Shown: positions 11,531-24,400 of the stretch, piece after piece | Layout of the letters: the number at the start of each line of letters is the position of its first letter | How positions within the stretch are numbered: position 1 is the first letter of the stretch | Source: Garcia nutans | Taxonomy: Eukaryota; Streptophyta; Magnoliopsida; Malpighiales; Euphorbiaceae | Direction of reading: 5' to 3' | Assembly: GCA_947685225.1 (NCBI GenBank) | Contig: CANTUV010000035.1 | Coordinates: 41,788,001-41,852,000, forward strand | DNA: 64,000 nucleotides | Program-made: the position numbers and the translations under genes | The notes under the pieces: model-generated | Databases searched by the model: none | Told to the model about the DNA's origin: nothing | The model's input: only the letters and a program-made list of their open reading frames with translations

Positions 11531-12455
11531 AAGTTGAGTGTATCACTTGAAGAATTATGATAAGATATGTTGATTATGCTAAATATTGGTATGTTGATGA
11601 GTCATATGGTGAGTGTGGCTCATGCTTGCAAGATGAAAGTATGAAATGGGAAAATGTGGTTGGATGTTAAGTGTGAGTTATAAATGAATAATGATTATGA
11701 TACAGATGAGATGAACAATGTGCTATGACATGTGATTTGTCATGTATGCATTTAATGCATTGTAAAGCCATTAATAATGGATAAATTGAGTATAAAGTGA
11801 AACATGTGCAATATTTTGAAAGTGACCCAAGGTGTTTGGGTAACGTGGAAAGTTTAAGATTGGAAATGTATGTGACTTATATATGAATGATGTGAACGGT
11901 TAATGTGATATGATCATAAATAATGTTGATAAGTGGAAAGGTATAAACTAAAATGATGTTAAATGTGTATAGCCTATATCGCTACTTGTCTAATTGTGTT
12001 GAGACTGATCGGATATGCACAAGAGGTCCTGAGCATAGCTAGGCCTAGAGGTGCATATATTAGTAGACCTGAGAAAGTCTAGGTTTTGACCCGTGCAGAG
12101 CTGGGTCATGTTTTTAAGATAACAGTAGACCTGAGCATAGCTAGGTCTTGACCCGAGCAGAGCTATGTCATATGTTTGAGATGATGGTTGACCTGAGCAG
12201 AGCTAGATCATGTGATTGAGATTTGTGATGGATTCGTGCAGAGCTGGATCATGAGATTGCGTTCATTGGACATGAAAATTGTATAGAGGTTTTGAGCCCT
12301 ATGGTTATGTATAAGCATGGGATGTGATTTCCAATAGTGTAATGATGTGTAAGTGGGATGTGAATCCCAATATTGTACTTGTGTATATTATATGTGAATA
12401 AGGATGTGATATTTGTATTTGTGTATTTGTATGTATATATTGTATATATGTACCA

Positions 12456-12495
12456 CTAAGCTTTGAAGCTTAGTGCGGTTGTGTGAATCGTGCAG
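12456..12495 (+). other. Conserved double hairpin of LTR H
   Basis: Stem I is CTAAGC-6nt-GCTTAG (12456-12473). Stem II is GTGCGGTT...AATCGTGC (12473-12493), which pairs fully if G-U pairs are allowed in RNA. It is followed directly by CAG (12493-12495). The same pair of stems is in LTRs B, C, E and F. Confidence 0.7.
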
Positions 12496-12877
12496 GTAAA
12501 TAGATTGCTGATCTAAGAGTCAGATAATTGTGCCACAAAAAGACTGAGGGTATGCCAGAGACCAACTAAAAGGTGGTGCATGCATGTGCATTTTGTTATT
12601 TTGCAGTTTGACCATATGTATATATATATAAGTAAATTTTGAAAAGACAATATATATATATATGTAATTTAATGAAAAGTTTAACGGTTTTGGATATGTT
12701 CCTTTTAAAAGAATGAGATTTGATAATATAAAATATTCTTTTATTAAATATATAATTGATGTGAAATTAAGGTAGAGATTTAAACAACACTGTGACGTGA
12801 CATTCTTATATTTTATATGCGTATTGTATGTATACGGGATATATGTATGACACGTATATAGGACATAGGGTGTTACA

Positions 12878-13445
12878 AGATGTATTTATTTAGATGGTTT
12901 AAATATGATTATAATATTATAGATAAATATTAAACTTATTATTTATTAGAATATATAATTAATTAGTTATTAAATGTACTTATTTAGAGAATTTAAATAT
13001 GATTATAATATTATATATATTTGATATTAATAAAAAATAGTTATTATCCAATAAGATAATAAGCTATTAAAAACATATCTCTTATTTCTTATCTCTTTTG
13101 ATATTTATATTTATATAAATAAATATCTATTATAATAAATAATAAATTAATTGAAAAATAAATAATAAATTAATTTAAAAAAATTATTCAAACACGTGGT
13201 ATATTTTATGATAGCAACAGTCATTTTAGTATTATATATAAATATAGATTACAAAAGAATCGCGTGAGTTTAACTTTAGAACAAAAAAATTATTTAAACT
13301 CGATTGATTGTAAATATTCAATTTTTCTACTATTAAAATAGAATAACTCGTGATTCATTTTTAAACCAATTGAACTTGTGTTAACTCATATGGGTGGGTC
13401 GAGTTTGAAATATTTGCTCTGCCCTAGACACAATCAATGTTATCA
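12878..13445. other. AT-rich intergenic stretch with a duplicated 40-base block
   Basis: No frame or RNA gene was recognised. A block ending TTTAAATATGATTATAATAT occurs near 12885-12920 and again near 12980-13015. It may be an old local duplication. Confidence 0.5.
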
Positions 13446-15960
13446 CACTACAAAAAAACACGTTAATTGTAGACCCAAAAATCATCTATAATTATTAAAA
13501 ATATATTTGCAAAATATTTTACTAATAGATTTCCGCCTGAAAAGTTTTATCTCAGATGACGTTATCGGCAAATAATATTACTGATAGAAAAGACTAGCAA
13601 TCGCTAGTTACCAAAAGATTGTCGGTAACAGTTTTGGTTGCAAAAATTTATAATTTACCAAGAGATGGAACATTTGTCAATGATTATTGATAGAAAATCT
13701 ATCGACAATTAGATATCTATTTTCATACTAAGTTCAAAAGTTTATTAGTAAACTGTAGGTAAAATATTTTAATATTGTATTTAGAAATTTCAAATTCGTC
13801 GGTAATCAGTCAGCAAAATTTTAAGATAATAATTTTCTAAAGTCTAAAATCGATCAATAATTTATCGGTAAAGATTATTTATCTATAGATTTTTTACTTA
13901 GAAATCGGTCTGTAAATAATGAATCTTTTATTTATTTGTTAGTAATTTTTTTAAAATATTTTATTATTTATATTTATTATATTATATTTTAAATTTTAAA
14001 TTAATATATTATTAATTGTATTATATTATTATATTATATTCTTATTGTATTATAGCTTAAAATATTTTATTATTAATTTTATATTTTTTAATTAAATATT
14101 TTATTATGATTTAATTATTATATTTTTAATTTTAATTAGTATACTCTTAAATTTTTTATATTTTATTATTATTTATATTTTTTTATTAAATTATATGTAT
14201 GAATAAAAATACAAAAAATTTCAAATAAAGAAATAAATAATACATATAAATAAAATAATAATAAAAATATACTAATAAAATGTAAATATAATATATAAAA
14301 GTAAAAAATGTGCAAATAAAGTTAAAAACTAAAACATGGGGAGATGGAGGGAATTTGTAGGTAGAGCAAGAGGTTGAGTAGCTAAAGACTGAGAGGCAGA
14401 TGTGACAGCGAGATATTGTTACATAAATTGCTAAAATTATGACTGAAAATCTTTTTACATCTAATGTCGTGATACACGCTCTTCGCTCAAGTGTTGTACA
14501 CTTCCGCTCTAGTGCTTTTGTCTTCAGCTCTCTTTATTGTGCTTGGAGTTGTTCCTGAAAAGGTGCCTTCAATTGTTCCACTTCTTATTGCAGTTCTAAA
14601 GAGGAAGTTGAAAATGAGGTGGTCATCTCAGAAATATACACCGAGCCCAACTCATATACTGATCTCCTCTTTCTCTGCCGACCAACATTCTCAATAAATA
14701 GTTAAGTCTCATTAATAGGTTCACCTATCTAACATTGTTGGTCCCGAGATGCTGCATAGTAGTCTTGTAAAAGAATATATATTAATACGACGGTTTAAAT
14801 TATAATAAGGACAATTAAATGCAAATATTTAAATAAAAATCACATTCACAGACATATATATCCTGGGAGCGCTGATCAATAAAAGTCTGTCCGTTGTGAT
14901 TTTTGGTGTTGATTATGGACGAACAACTCATGCGCGGTGGAGGGCTGCCCCAGCTGCTTCTCCTAGTAAATTAATAAAAAATAAAATAACAAATTAATTT
15001 AGTATAAAAAATTATTAAAAAAAATTAAATTATACTTATCAATCAATATTCGTAATGTATTTTACTGTCTCTCATATGTGTAGATGATCCTGCACTATCA
15101 ATAAGGGTTTGAAACATGTTATGGGTGGCTACTTGAAAATGAGCCTGACCTGTTGGAGATGTCTATTGTGCTTGAAGGGCTGCCCATAACTCATCAAAAA
15201 AAATATTTTGGTTGCTTTTCCCTTCTTCTTTTGTTTCTTTATCAAATCGCTATAGCAGATAGTAGTCTTTTTCTCAAAGGTAATCTTCACTAAAGGGTCG
15301 ATCGTCTCCTCCTACCAAATATATTTTTAGAAAAAAAATCAAATATATTTCTAGAAAAAAAAAATTGAGTTTAATAACTAAATTCATAACTATATGGGTT
15401 AATTGTTTAAATGAAATTAATATAAATATTTGTTTATACCTTAAATCCCTCAAAATAAAAATCTTTTCTTTTTCTAGAGACCAACTTCCTATTAATTCCA
15501 ATCGCCTCCAACCTCTCCATCATTATTTTCTTAACCTTCTATGAGTACGAACCAGATGGTTCCATCTTCCTACTATAATTTTTGACAACTTTCGTTAATT
15601 ACAGCTTGATTATTAAATTTTATTATTCTAAAAAATTAGAAAAAGAAACATTACTTACTCTTGTACTTAGAGAGTGACTTAAATGTGATTGTCACGCATG
15701 TTCACTAGTTATGTTACTGTACTACCATCAACAGCTACTGGATCTACTTTCGTAGATGGTACAACGAAAGGCGACGGTGTATCCGTCAAGGTAGAACGAG
15801 CAATATCCTACGATGATGCAATATCCAACAAGGTGATATCTATAGTAAATGCAAATGAATACTTTCCAGTAAATCTTTCCTTAGAATGTTTAATCATTGA
15901 ATGCCCTTTGCCTGACATAGAGCCATACTTACCTCCATGAGAAATATCTAGATGCCTATC
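13446..15960 (-). mobile_element. Half of a degenerate CACTA (En/Spm) transposon
   Basis: The plus strand begins CACTACAAAAAAACACG at 13446, a typical CACTA terminus. It is followed within 450 bases by several TCGGTAA-like words (13570-13580, 13617-13626, 13800-13806, 13864-13872), as expected of subterminal repeats. A decayed En/Spm-type protein gene lies inside on the minus strand. I found no second CACTA terminus in the flanks on either side of element C, so the other half is lost or too decayed. The right limit given is where protein similarity fades. Confidence 0.6.
14338..15960 (-). pseudogene. CACTA-associated plant transposase remnant (En/Spm TNPA-like)
   Basis: The minus strand around 14970-14860 reads PPRMSCS...TFIDQRSQDIYV, resembling the [F/I]D[E/Q]RSQ-IY segment of plant En/Spm-associated proteins. 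At 14695-14490 it reads RSVYELGSVYISEM, then a Gln/Glu-rich helix (EVEQLK...EQLQAQ...RELKTKALERK), the expected C-terminus of that family. Stops (for example at Gln positions in the helix) and AT-rich gaps separate the pieces, which may include old introns. The portion 15480-15960 has a short open stretch on each strand but no motif I recognise. Assignment rests on two short motifs plus the CACTA terminus, so it is probable rather than certain. Confidence 0.5.
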
Positions 15961-16029
15961 CATATCTAAACATGTAACAGTTAAGTTATTAGTTCAAGAT
16001 AATAAAATTTTATTCAATTAAATCTTTTT

Positions 16030-17060
16030 TTACTAAATAAATATAATATCTTTTAGAAAAATTTGACAAAATTTTCCCTAAAAATTTATATGTCCAAAAT
16101 GCTTTTCAAAGTTGATAAGATGTTTATTTATACTTAAATTATTAGTATCTTCTAACTTATATTCATTTTTAAAAAATATTTGATTAATTTATATTATCTT
16201 ATATTTTTAAGATAAATTCGGTGAAATTTTTCCTATAAATTAATATATCCAAAATTTTTTCGAATATGGATAAGACGCTTGTTTAGACTTAATATGTTTC
16301 ATACATGAAAATGATGTTCATTAAGTTTTGCTTATTTTTAACCTAGGCTATTTCATACTAAAACTTTTAATTTTTTCATTTCATATTAATGTGACATGAA
16401 TTTCATAGTAATTCTTTTCTACAAAGAAAAGAATTAAGTTCCATATTTTATTGAATAAAAGATTTAAAGTTTCATAAATTTGTAATAAATATATATATAT
16501 ATAATTTTGACAGAATTTTTCCTAAAAATTCACTATCCAGATATTTTAATTAGTAAAAAAAGACATACCTTTAGAATTAAAATTTTTAAATCATCTCTTT
16601 TTTGTATTAGTTTTTTAATTATTTATTTCATATTTCTTATATATATATATATATATATATCAAATTTTTATCCTTTTTGTATTTCTAAAATTTCTCCTAA
16701 TTCAACTAAAGTTATTTTTTGGATACTTCGGCAAAATTACCCCCATAATGGTTTATTCAAGTGTTTTAAAATTTATAAAATTAAATTTACACAAAATTCT
16801 AACTTAAGATCTATTATCTGTTTTTTAAGATAATTTGGTGGAATTAGCCCTATATTGGCGGGTAATTTTTTATTTAGGTGTTTTAAAGTTTATGAAATTA
16901 AATTTATGCAAAATCCTAACTTAAGATCTAATATCTATTTTTTAGAATAATTTGGCAGAATTACCCCTATATTGGCAGATAATTTTTTTATTCAAATATT
17001 TTAAAGTTTCTGAAATTAAATTTTTGCAAAATTATAACTTGAGATCTAATATGTAACGTT
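16030..17060. repeat. Decayed tandem repeat of about 107-117 bp
   Basis: Three adjacent units begin near 16730, 16837 and 16954. Each has a GGCARAATTACCCC-like word, then TTCAAGTGTTTTAAA, AAATTAAATTT and AACTTAAGATCTA. More diverged versions of the first word occur near 16064, 16215 and 16505. There is no coding capacity. Confidence 0.7.
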
Positions 17061-17094
17061 CATGCAAAAACAAATACACTTCTAATATTCCACC

Positions 17095-17099
17095 CTTAT
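17095..17099. repeat. Target-site duplication, left copy (element C)
   Basis: CTTAT, identical to 54844-54848. The pair brackets a 37.7 kb stack of nested insertions. Confidence 0.85.
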
Positions 17100-17301
17100 T
17101 GTAATACCCCTAATTTTTGAATATTAAATAAAATTAATTAAATTTAGATAAATTAAATAAATGATTTGAATGAAAAATGGAAGGATTTTAAGTAAAAAAG
17201 TAAAATGTATATTTGAAATATATTTGATGGAAATATGACATATACATATACCTAAGATATTCATTACATATATATATATAGTATAAAGAATTGAATAGTG
17301 G

Positions 17302-17353
<52 letters not shown>

Positions 17354-18478
17354 GATAAGGATGGAAAGAGAAGATATTTTTTTCTTCTTCTTCTTTTGCT
17401 CCTTTTTGCCGTGAGTTAGAGAGAGAGAGTAAGGGAGAGTTTGATCTTTTTCCATACTCCAATTTGACAAGGAATTTCAAGGATTCAAGTGAAGATTTTG
17501 AGGATTCTTCATCAATTGGTAAGTTCCTTTATCATTTTTCAAGTTCCTTTGGAATTCTATGGAAGAACATGATATTTGAATTTTTGGAAATTTTGTATTA
17601 GCAAGTTTTGATGGCTTATTTGAATATGTATAAAGATGTTGTGAGTAGCTAATATTGATTTTTTAAGATTGGATTAAAAGAGAAGAGATTTCTTTTCTTT
17701 CTTCTTCTTTAAATGTGTTATGAGAGAAAGTGATGATTGATTGAATAAGATGATAGTTATGATATGTTAGAGTTATATAAGTGTTGAATTTATGGGTGAA
17801 TTATGGATATAAACTAAGATGATAGTTAAGGGTGTTGTAGTATTGAGTTTGGAATGTTTGTGTTCATATGGTTGAGAGTTTGGAATGAAGGACTTGTGCC
17901 TGACGCGACCAGTCAGTGACACGGCCATGTCGTTGGGCGTGTCAACGGTGCTGAGTTCAACGTTGATGACATGACCATTAACACGGCCATGTGGGTGTGT
18001 CAAAGTTTTTGTGAGACAGAATGAATGACACGGGCAGTGACACGCCTATGTTATTGGACGTGTCAATGCTTCTGTATGAGTGAGTTAATGACACAGTCAG
18101 TAACACGCCCGTGTTGTTGGGCGTGTCACTTGAGAATAACTCTTTTCTTTGTTTTTCATTTGTAATTTCTATTTAAATGATTTGATGTTGAGAATGCCTT
18201 AGAATATGACATTAAATGGTTGTTTATAATCACATTTAGTTTAGGCTTTGAGGAGACTTGAGTTACCCAATCCAAGAGTTGAGAGATATATTGGAAGAGT
18301 CAAAACAAGCTCAAACACCACTTTTACTTACAAGATATCTCTCAACTTTGAATAATTAATTATATTTGCATGACATTTGGACTTAACACATTTTGGTTAG
18401 AAAATGTGTTAAGTTACTTACTACATTGTTTATGCATAAGTAATATGCTATGACTTGTGTATTGTCATAAATGCATTA
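17100..18478 (+). repeat. 5' LTR of element C (first half)
   Basis: It matches the 3' LTR from about 52263 to 53705: the same ATT microsatellite position (17306-17353), TTCTTC and GAGA tract, donor-like GGTAAGT at 17518-17524 and palindromic array. It stops at 18478, where element B begins. The missing second half corresponds to 53706-54843. Confidence 0.85.
17898..18132. repeat. Palindromic GACACG / GGGCGTGTC array (dialect ii) in 5' LTR C
   Basis: Four units are seen, against five in the 3' LTR (53055-53345). Each unit has direct half-sites such as GACACGGGCAGT and ACACGCCC, then an inverted GGGCGTGTC and an AATGCTTCTGTNTGAG-like spacer. Confidence 0.85.
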
Positions 18479-18877
18479 TGTAATATCCTAAGGTATACCC
18501 TAAAAGTTTGGAGCTATTGTTGTATTTGGATTTAATGTGTGTATTGAAGGGAAAGAGAAGAGAAGTGAATAGAAGATATGTGGGTAAATTATGTAAGGAA
18601 AATATTATAAGAGCTAGATGGATATGAAGGATAAAATGTATATATAGTATTTGAAAGATATGGGAAATATAAATGCAATATATATAACATATACATATAC
18701 CTACATATACATCACATATACATGATGTATAAAATGGTGTAGGAAAAGTGAGTTGTATATATATATATTTGTATAATTAGTTAATAATAATAATAATGAT
18801 AATAAGGACAAAAAGAAAAAGAAGAAGAAAGTCAAAAGGAATTGTGTGTGGTGGAGATTTAATTGTATTAATATTAA

Positions 18878-18947
<70 letters not shown>

Positions 18948-19617
18948 GGGATAAGAACGAAGAAAGAAGAAAGGAAATTCATTCTTCTTCTTCTTCTTCT
19001 TCTTAGTGAACGAGAGAGAGAGAGAGAGAGAAAAGCTAGAGAGAGAAAGGTGATTTTGCTTCTATTTACACCAAAATCTTTAGAGCTTTAAGAGAATTGA
19101 AGATGGAGATTGAAGATTTGACAAGATTTTCAAGTAAGTACTCATCTCTTGGGTTGATTTTATTGATTATATATATATATAAGTCTTTATCTTCTTGTTT
19201 TGATTTCTTTTGGATTGAGGCTTTGTTTGGTATGGTTGGTGTGTAAGATGATGATAATGAAAGATTGAAGTAAGTAAATGTGTTGAATTGATATTTAAGT
19301 GATGATAAGTTGAGATAATTGTGAGGAAAATGATGAAATGTTGAGTTAGGATTTGGTATAGATGAATTTTGAAGGGTTTGGTTTTGAATATGGTAAGTTA
19401 TGTGGAGATTGATAGTGGAAGATCAAGAGGGAATTTGGTTTTAGGGTTTTGAAGTGATGAATGATTAAATATATGGTTAATTGTGATTATTGTGTTAAAC
19501 ATGCAAAATAGGTGTTAATGACTTTGATTACATCCATTTGAATGAGTTTATGTTGTGTATAATATGTTTAAATGCAATTAGAAGTGTTTTGGCCACAATT
19601 AGGGTTTTGTTTTTGAG

Positions 19618-19795
19618 TGACACGGCCAAAAGCAAGAAGAGACACGGCCAATTCATGATAGACACGGCCAAGTCAAGGAAAATTGAGCCGTGTTGGATTG
19701 ATTTTGGAGAGACACGGCCGTGTCTTATGCATGTGTTTGCTACTGCCAAAATTGTGATGAGAGACACGGCCACAAGCTTGGCCGTGTCCCTCAAA
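19618..19795. repeat. Palindromic GACACGGCC array (dialect i) in 5' LTR B
   Basis: There are direct half-sites GACACGGCC at 19618, 19639 and 19660, an inverted GCCGTGTTGG near 19687, a tight palindrome GACACGGCCGTGTC at 19711-19724, and a gapped palindrome with a CACAAGCTT spacer at 19763-19788. The last differs by one base from 1013-1038 in the Athila-derived element A. Confidence 0.9.
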
Positions 19796-20244
19796 TGTGT
19801 TAGTTAATGTTTCTATTCTTTGTTCTTTTTGCATTGGTTTGATTCTCCAAAGGTATTGTTGTACCTAAACCTAAACATAAACACACTTAATACAATAATG
19901 ATCATTGAAAAAGTATGTGTAATGCCATTGATTATGTATAATTGAATGATGAATTGATCAATATGATTTGATGATAATGATGATACTATATGAACAATGT
20001 TATATTTGATGCATTGTGAACCTTGTGAATTGTAATGTGTTATATGAATAATGTAGTTTGTGATGCTAAATATATATATATAATGTGAAGAATATGATGT
20101 GAAGTCATTGTTATTGACTATGATGATTCAAATATGATGTGAAGTCATTGTTATTGACTATGATGATTCAAATGAAATGTGAAGCCATTGTTATTGGCTA
20201 TGATAATTCAATTAAGAATGAAATTGATAAATGAATTGTATAGC

Positions 20245-20596
20245 TAATGTGTTATTCCATTTTCAGAGTTTGTTGTTGGTGGCATGCCTAATATGAGTAA
20301 CAATCTCTTGAAGTTAGGTTGGACTTGATCCTTGAAGCCAAGTTGGGTTGAAGTTTAACATGTTTTACTCCCCTTGAAGCTTGGTTGGGTCAAATCCTTG
20401 AAACCTAATTGAGATGTTACAACCCTTGAAGCTAGGTTGGATTGGTTCTTGAAGCCAAGTTGGGTTGATACTTAGCATGCTTTGTTTCCCTTGAAGCTTG
20501 GTTGAACCTAATCCTTGAAGCCTAGTTGGGATTATGATAATGATAAATGTGATAACCAAACCAAAGCATTAACTTTGAAAATTGAATGGCATATTA
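20245..20596. repeat. Inverted-repeat-bracketed minisatellite in LTR B
   Basis: Arms 20245-20270 and 20571-20596 are imperfect reverse complements (core GTTATTC...TTCAGAGTT). Between them lie repeated units such as CCTTGAAGCC-AAGTTGGGTT at 20300-20530. Equivalent structures are in LTRs C, E and F. Confidence 0.75.
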
Positions 20597-21102
20597 GTGT
20601 TTTGTTTGGGCCCGAGTCTGTCTCTATTGTGAATGTGATATCCAAATGTTGAAATAAATGAGTAATGAGATCTATGATTATCTTTGTGAGAAACGTGATT
20701 CATAATTGATGAATTGTGAATAAAATAATGTTATGAAGTATGACTTTGTAATGTGTATATTGATATAATGGAAGTGAATATGGCTTGAGGAGATTGTTGA
20801 GAAATGAGTTGATGAAAATATGATATGATGTGTAAAATGTATATGAATGTGGAAATTGTGAGAATTGTTTTTATGAAGGTCTGGATAGGTCATTGAATGG
20901 TGATTTGTTGAAATTATGTATATGTATATATATGAGATAAAAATGGTAAGTATCGTTTTGTGAATGTTCTATGTAAGTATGTGTATAATTTATGAAGTTT
21001 GCATTGAGAAAGGAAAAACAGGATAAGAGAATAATAAAACATGATGCTAAAAACATGAGGTATGATTCTTTTGTAAAGTTTATTTAATATTTATTTGTAT
21101 TA

Positions 21103-21139
21103 CTAAGCTCTTGGGCTTAGCGCGGTTGTGTAATCGCGC
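21103..21139 (+). other. Conserved double hairpin of 5' LTR B
   Basis: Stem I is CTAAGC-6nt-GCTTAG (21103-21120). Stem II is GCGCGGTT-GTGT-AATCGCGC (21120-21139). Confidence 0.75.
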
Positions 21140-21434
21140 ATGTGATTATGCGGTTGATCTGGAAGTCCAGCTGTTATGCCACGAGAAGGGTAAGAGTGTC
21201 TCGAGACCAACTATAAGGTGATGCATACATATGTGATGTTAATTATGTTGTGTTTTTTATAATAATAATGTTTTTTTGTAAATGTTCTTTAACTTAATAT
21301 AATATTGCTTAAATTTGGATAAAGGTTTTTAAAGTGAAACTAAAAGTGACATTCTTATACTTTATATACGTATTGTATGTATACCAGGTATATGTATAAT
21401 ACTTATATAGAGTATGGGGGTGTTACAATTATTT

Positions 21435-21446
21435 TGGTATCAGAGC
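21435..21446 (+). promoter_or_regulatory. Primer binding site of element B (initiator tRNA-Met type)
   Basis: TGGTATCAGAGC lies seven bases after the LTR end, the standard plant primer site complementary to the 3' end of initiator tRNA-Met. Confidence 0.9.
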
Positions 21447-24400
21447 TTAGGTTCGAGATTCTCGGCCTAAGAGAAATTAAAAAGAAAATTTTTGAAGAGT
21501 TTAAATAGAATTAAAAAGAAGAGTTTTGAAATGCAATTGGTAATACATGCATATGCATTCACATCTAGGTTGGTCTCGAACATGGCATTATGTGATTTAT
21601 GATGTATTTGAATTACATGAGATAAATGATAGTGTGTAAATGAGGTTTCATATGAAAGCAAATTTTGAAATGTTGATAATTGAAAGGTGATTGTGATATA
21701 AAGGAATGATATGAAATTTATAAGTAAAAAAAAAAATTTTGATTATTGATATGTGTTTGACATATAAAGAAATGGCTAGAAGAATAAAGTTGGAAATGAG
21801 TTAAAAATAAAATTGAGATTAAAGTATGAAATCTTTCCTTTATTATTTGAATCTCTTTCCAATAAACTTTATGTTTGGATTTTTGGAAAGAGGAAAATAT
21901 TGTTGGATGGGCAATACGAAAAGATATGTTATTCAAATGAAAAGCGTACAGTGAAATATTGAATGAGTTGATTGGTACAGATTAAGTGTGATAATTTAAG
22001 GTGTGGATATGTAAAGTTAAGATTTTGTTTAAAAGAAAAAGAGATGATGTTCGTTAAGTACGAAGTGATATGGGTGTTGTTTGTATTGTTATTTTAATGC
22101 AAACATGGTGATTTCAATGTTAGAAATGTGATATGTTTGAATATTGTGGAAGCTCATGTTAATGGTGGAGATAAGTGACATTTAGATTTTTGGAATGAAC
22201 TTAATAATTGTGAAACATATATGTTTTGAGGTTGTTTTGTGGTATATACATATGAGATGTATTAAAGTTGATATTAAGAGAATGAGATGAATAAATTGAA
22301 GTTTAAGTAAATTAGTAAGTTGAAAGTTTATAGTTTTAAATGGAATGTGGACATAGATCAATTAAATATTGATAGTTTAATGTATTTGATACATGAGATA
22401 TATGAAATGGATATTAGTGCACATGAAAGTATTAGGAATTGGGGGGGATGTGATTGATAGTAGGAAAAATTTGGTTTGAAATAAAAGGAAAGGAATTGAG
22501 CAAAAGAAAATGAGTTACTTTAAGTAATTTGATTAGAAAGGATGAAAATGAATATGAAAGATGTGTTAAAGATATTTCAAAAACAAATGTGCGAGAGATA
22601 TCACATTGGAAATGTGATTAAGCTCCTTGAGAAATAATATTATAAGTAGAGTGTATATATTTATTTAAGTTACTGAATAACTTAAGTTATGTTAAAGGAA
22701 TGAAAATGATAATAGTCAAAAGAAAGTGATAAATATTAAATTTGTATAAACTATATGCAAAAGAGAAATTTAATAAATTGCATAATTATGTGTATATATA
22801 TATAGAAGATATGTGAAATGAACTTTTCGACATGGATGTAATGGTTATATGTAAGAAAGGTGGGATGTGAATCACGTTATAAGCGTGACCTATGAATGTG
22901 TATTTAATATGTTTATTATTTTATACCATTATATGTTTAATGGTATTAAAAATGAGAATGGACTTGGGTGATATTGAACAGTGAAATTGTTATGGCAATA
23001 ACTAAATGAGACTAACATAAGATGTTTTGGAACTCAAAGTATTTGTGTGTGGAAATGTTTTATGTATAAGCATATAATAAGAAATTGTAAGGAAAGAATA
23101 TAGTATTTGAAATTTTTTTTGAGGAGATGGATTGAAAATGGGGTAATGAATGATACTTGTGTAAGAATTGTATCTGATTGAAGGTTGGGCGTAGAAAATG
23201 TTAAAGATAATATTATTGAACATGATTTAGGTTAATGATGATCAAATAATCAAAAGCAAACTATTTTGAGATGGAATTAAAATGTGTTAACTCTTGGTGT
23301 AATAAAAATTTGGAGAACATATATAATTTTTGTGATACAATCTAGCATTAGAATCGTAAAGGTTGGGAATCGAATAATAGAAGAACAATATTGATTTACA
23401 AACCCCAAGTGTGATTGTTAATATATCATGGTCATATGATTTGGTTAGTGTGATTAGTTGGTTAGTTTTATTATCTTCAGAGTTAGAACTGAGATGATAT
23501 AACTATAGCACAGTTTTGGTGAAATTGATAAATATGTTTCTAGAAACATGGTTAAAAAAAAATGATTGTTGGCAATGATGTTGGAAATGAATTGTAAATA
23601 AGGTAGAGTGCTTAATTGATTATGAGAAATGAATTGTGAAAAGATAAATGAACGGACTTGTCTGCCTCCTGCGGAACCATGCGGACCCATTGTGTTGGGC
23701 AACCGAACTTGGACTACCGACCTGGTTGGGGAAAAGTTCGTTTATGAAGCTATAGTTGTTGGCTATATTGATAAACTTTGAATGAGTATGAGAGATGATG
23801 ATATAATTATGGAAATAATGAAATGTATATTTATGAGCATGATTCTTATTGATTGAATTTATGAATCTGAAAAGATTAGAATGTGAATATAAGTTGGACC
23901 TAATGAAATTAGGTTATATATATATATATTGTGAAATCCAATGATAAATTTTGATAAGTTAATTGTTGGTTTGAATCGAATAAGGTTGAAATGTTAGTAT
24001 ATTGTGATAGATAGATCAATTGATCTAAATTTCGCTAAAGTTGCGAGTCAATATTGAGATTTAATACATACAGTTGTACTGGGAGTGTAAACATTTAAAT
24101 GGTAATGTGTGTGATGTAGTATTCTGGCTTATGAATGAACATAAATATATTGAATTATATCAATTGTACATGGTGAGAAAAAGAGAAATGTTGTTCACCT
24201 GTTAAGTAAGTTTAAAAGTATTGTATTAATATTTATATCAAGGGAGAAGCAAGCTAAAGAAAGTAAGGATATAGTTATTCATTGAGGTTTGGTAAATGTT
24301 ATTTTGAAAGTGATTGTAAGAATGGAATAATCAATGTTAAGATATTAATTAATGACTTTTGAGGTTAAAGTTAAGAGAATACCTATAAAGAGTTAAAGTG

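Larger units (their letters stand above)
10461..12877 (+). repeat. Element H: partial Tekay-type LTR (solo or 3' LTR)
   Basis: From about 10477 the sequence follows the Tekay LTR pattern of element B: a CATATACATATACCTA block, a short TAA tract, a TTC/GA-rich tract, a GTAAGT donor-like site at 10841, a palindromic array, a conserved double hairpin and a terminal block ending GGTGTTACA at 12877. No TGGTATCAGAGC primer site follows. It is therefore either a solo LTR or the 3' LTR of an element whose body is outside the window. Its first few hundred bases are missing, replaced by element G. Confidence 0.8.
18479..21427 (+). repeat. 5' LTR of element B
   Basis: It runs from TGTAATATCC to GGTGTTACA, 2,949 bases. 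In order it has a long ATT tract (about 18878-18943), a TTC and GA tract (18980-19031), a GTAAGT donor-like site at 19134, a palindromic array, a minisatellite of CCTTGAAGCC-AGTTGGG units bracketed by a 26-bp inverted repeat, and a double hairpin. Confidence 0.9.

Noticed and set aside
15689..15940. 83-codon plus-strand frame inside the CACTA remnant
   Set aside because: The En/Spm-type residues nearby are on the minus strand; the plus-strand frame has no recognisable domain.
18701..19091. Frames encoding long Ile runs or Leu runs at 18701-19091, 17124-17480 and 28854-29120
   Set aside because: They are translations of ATT/TAA and CT microsatellites.
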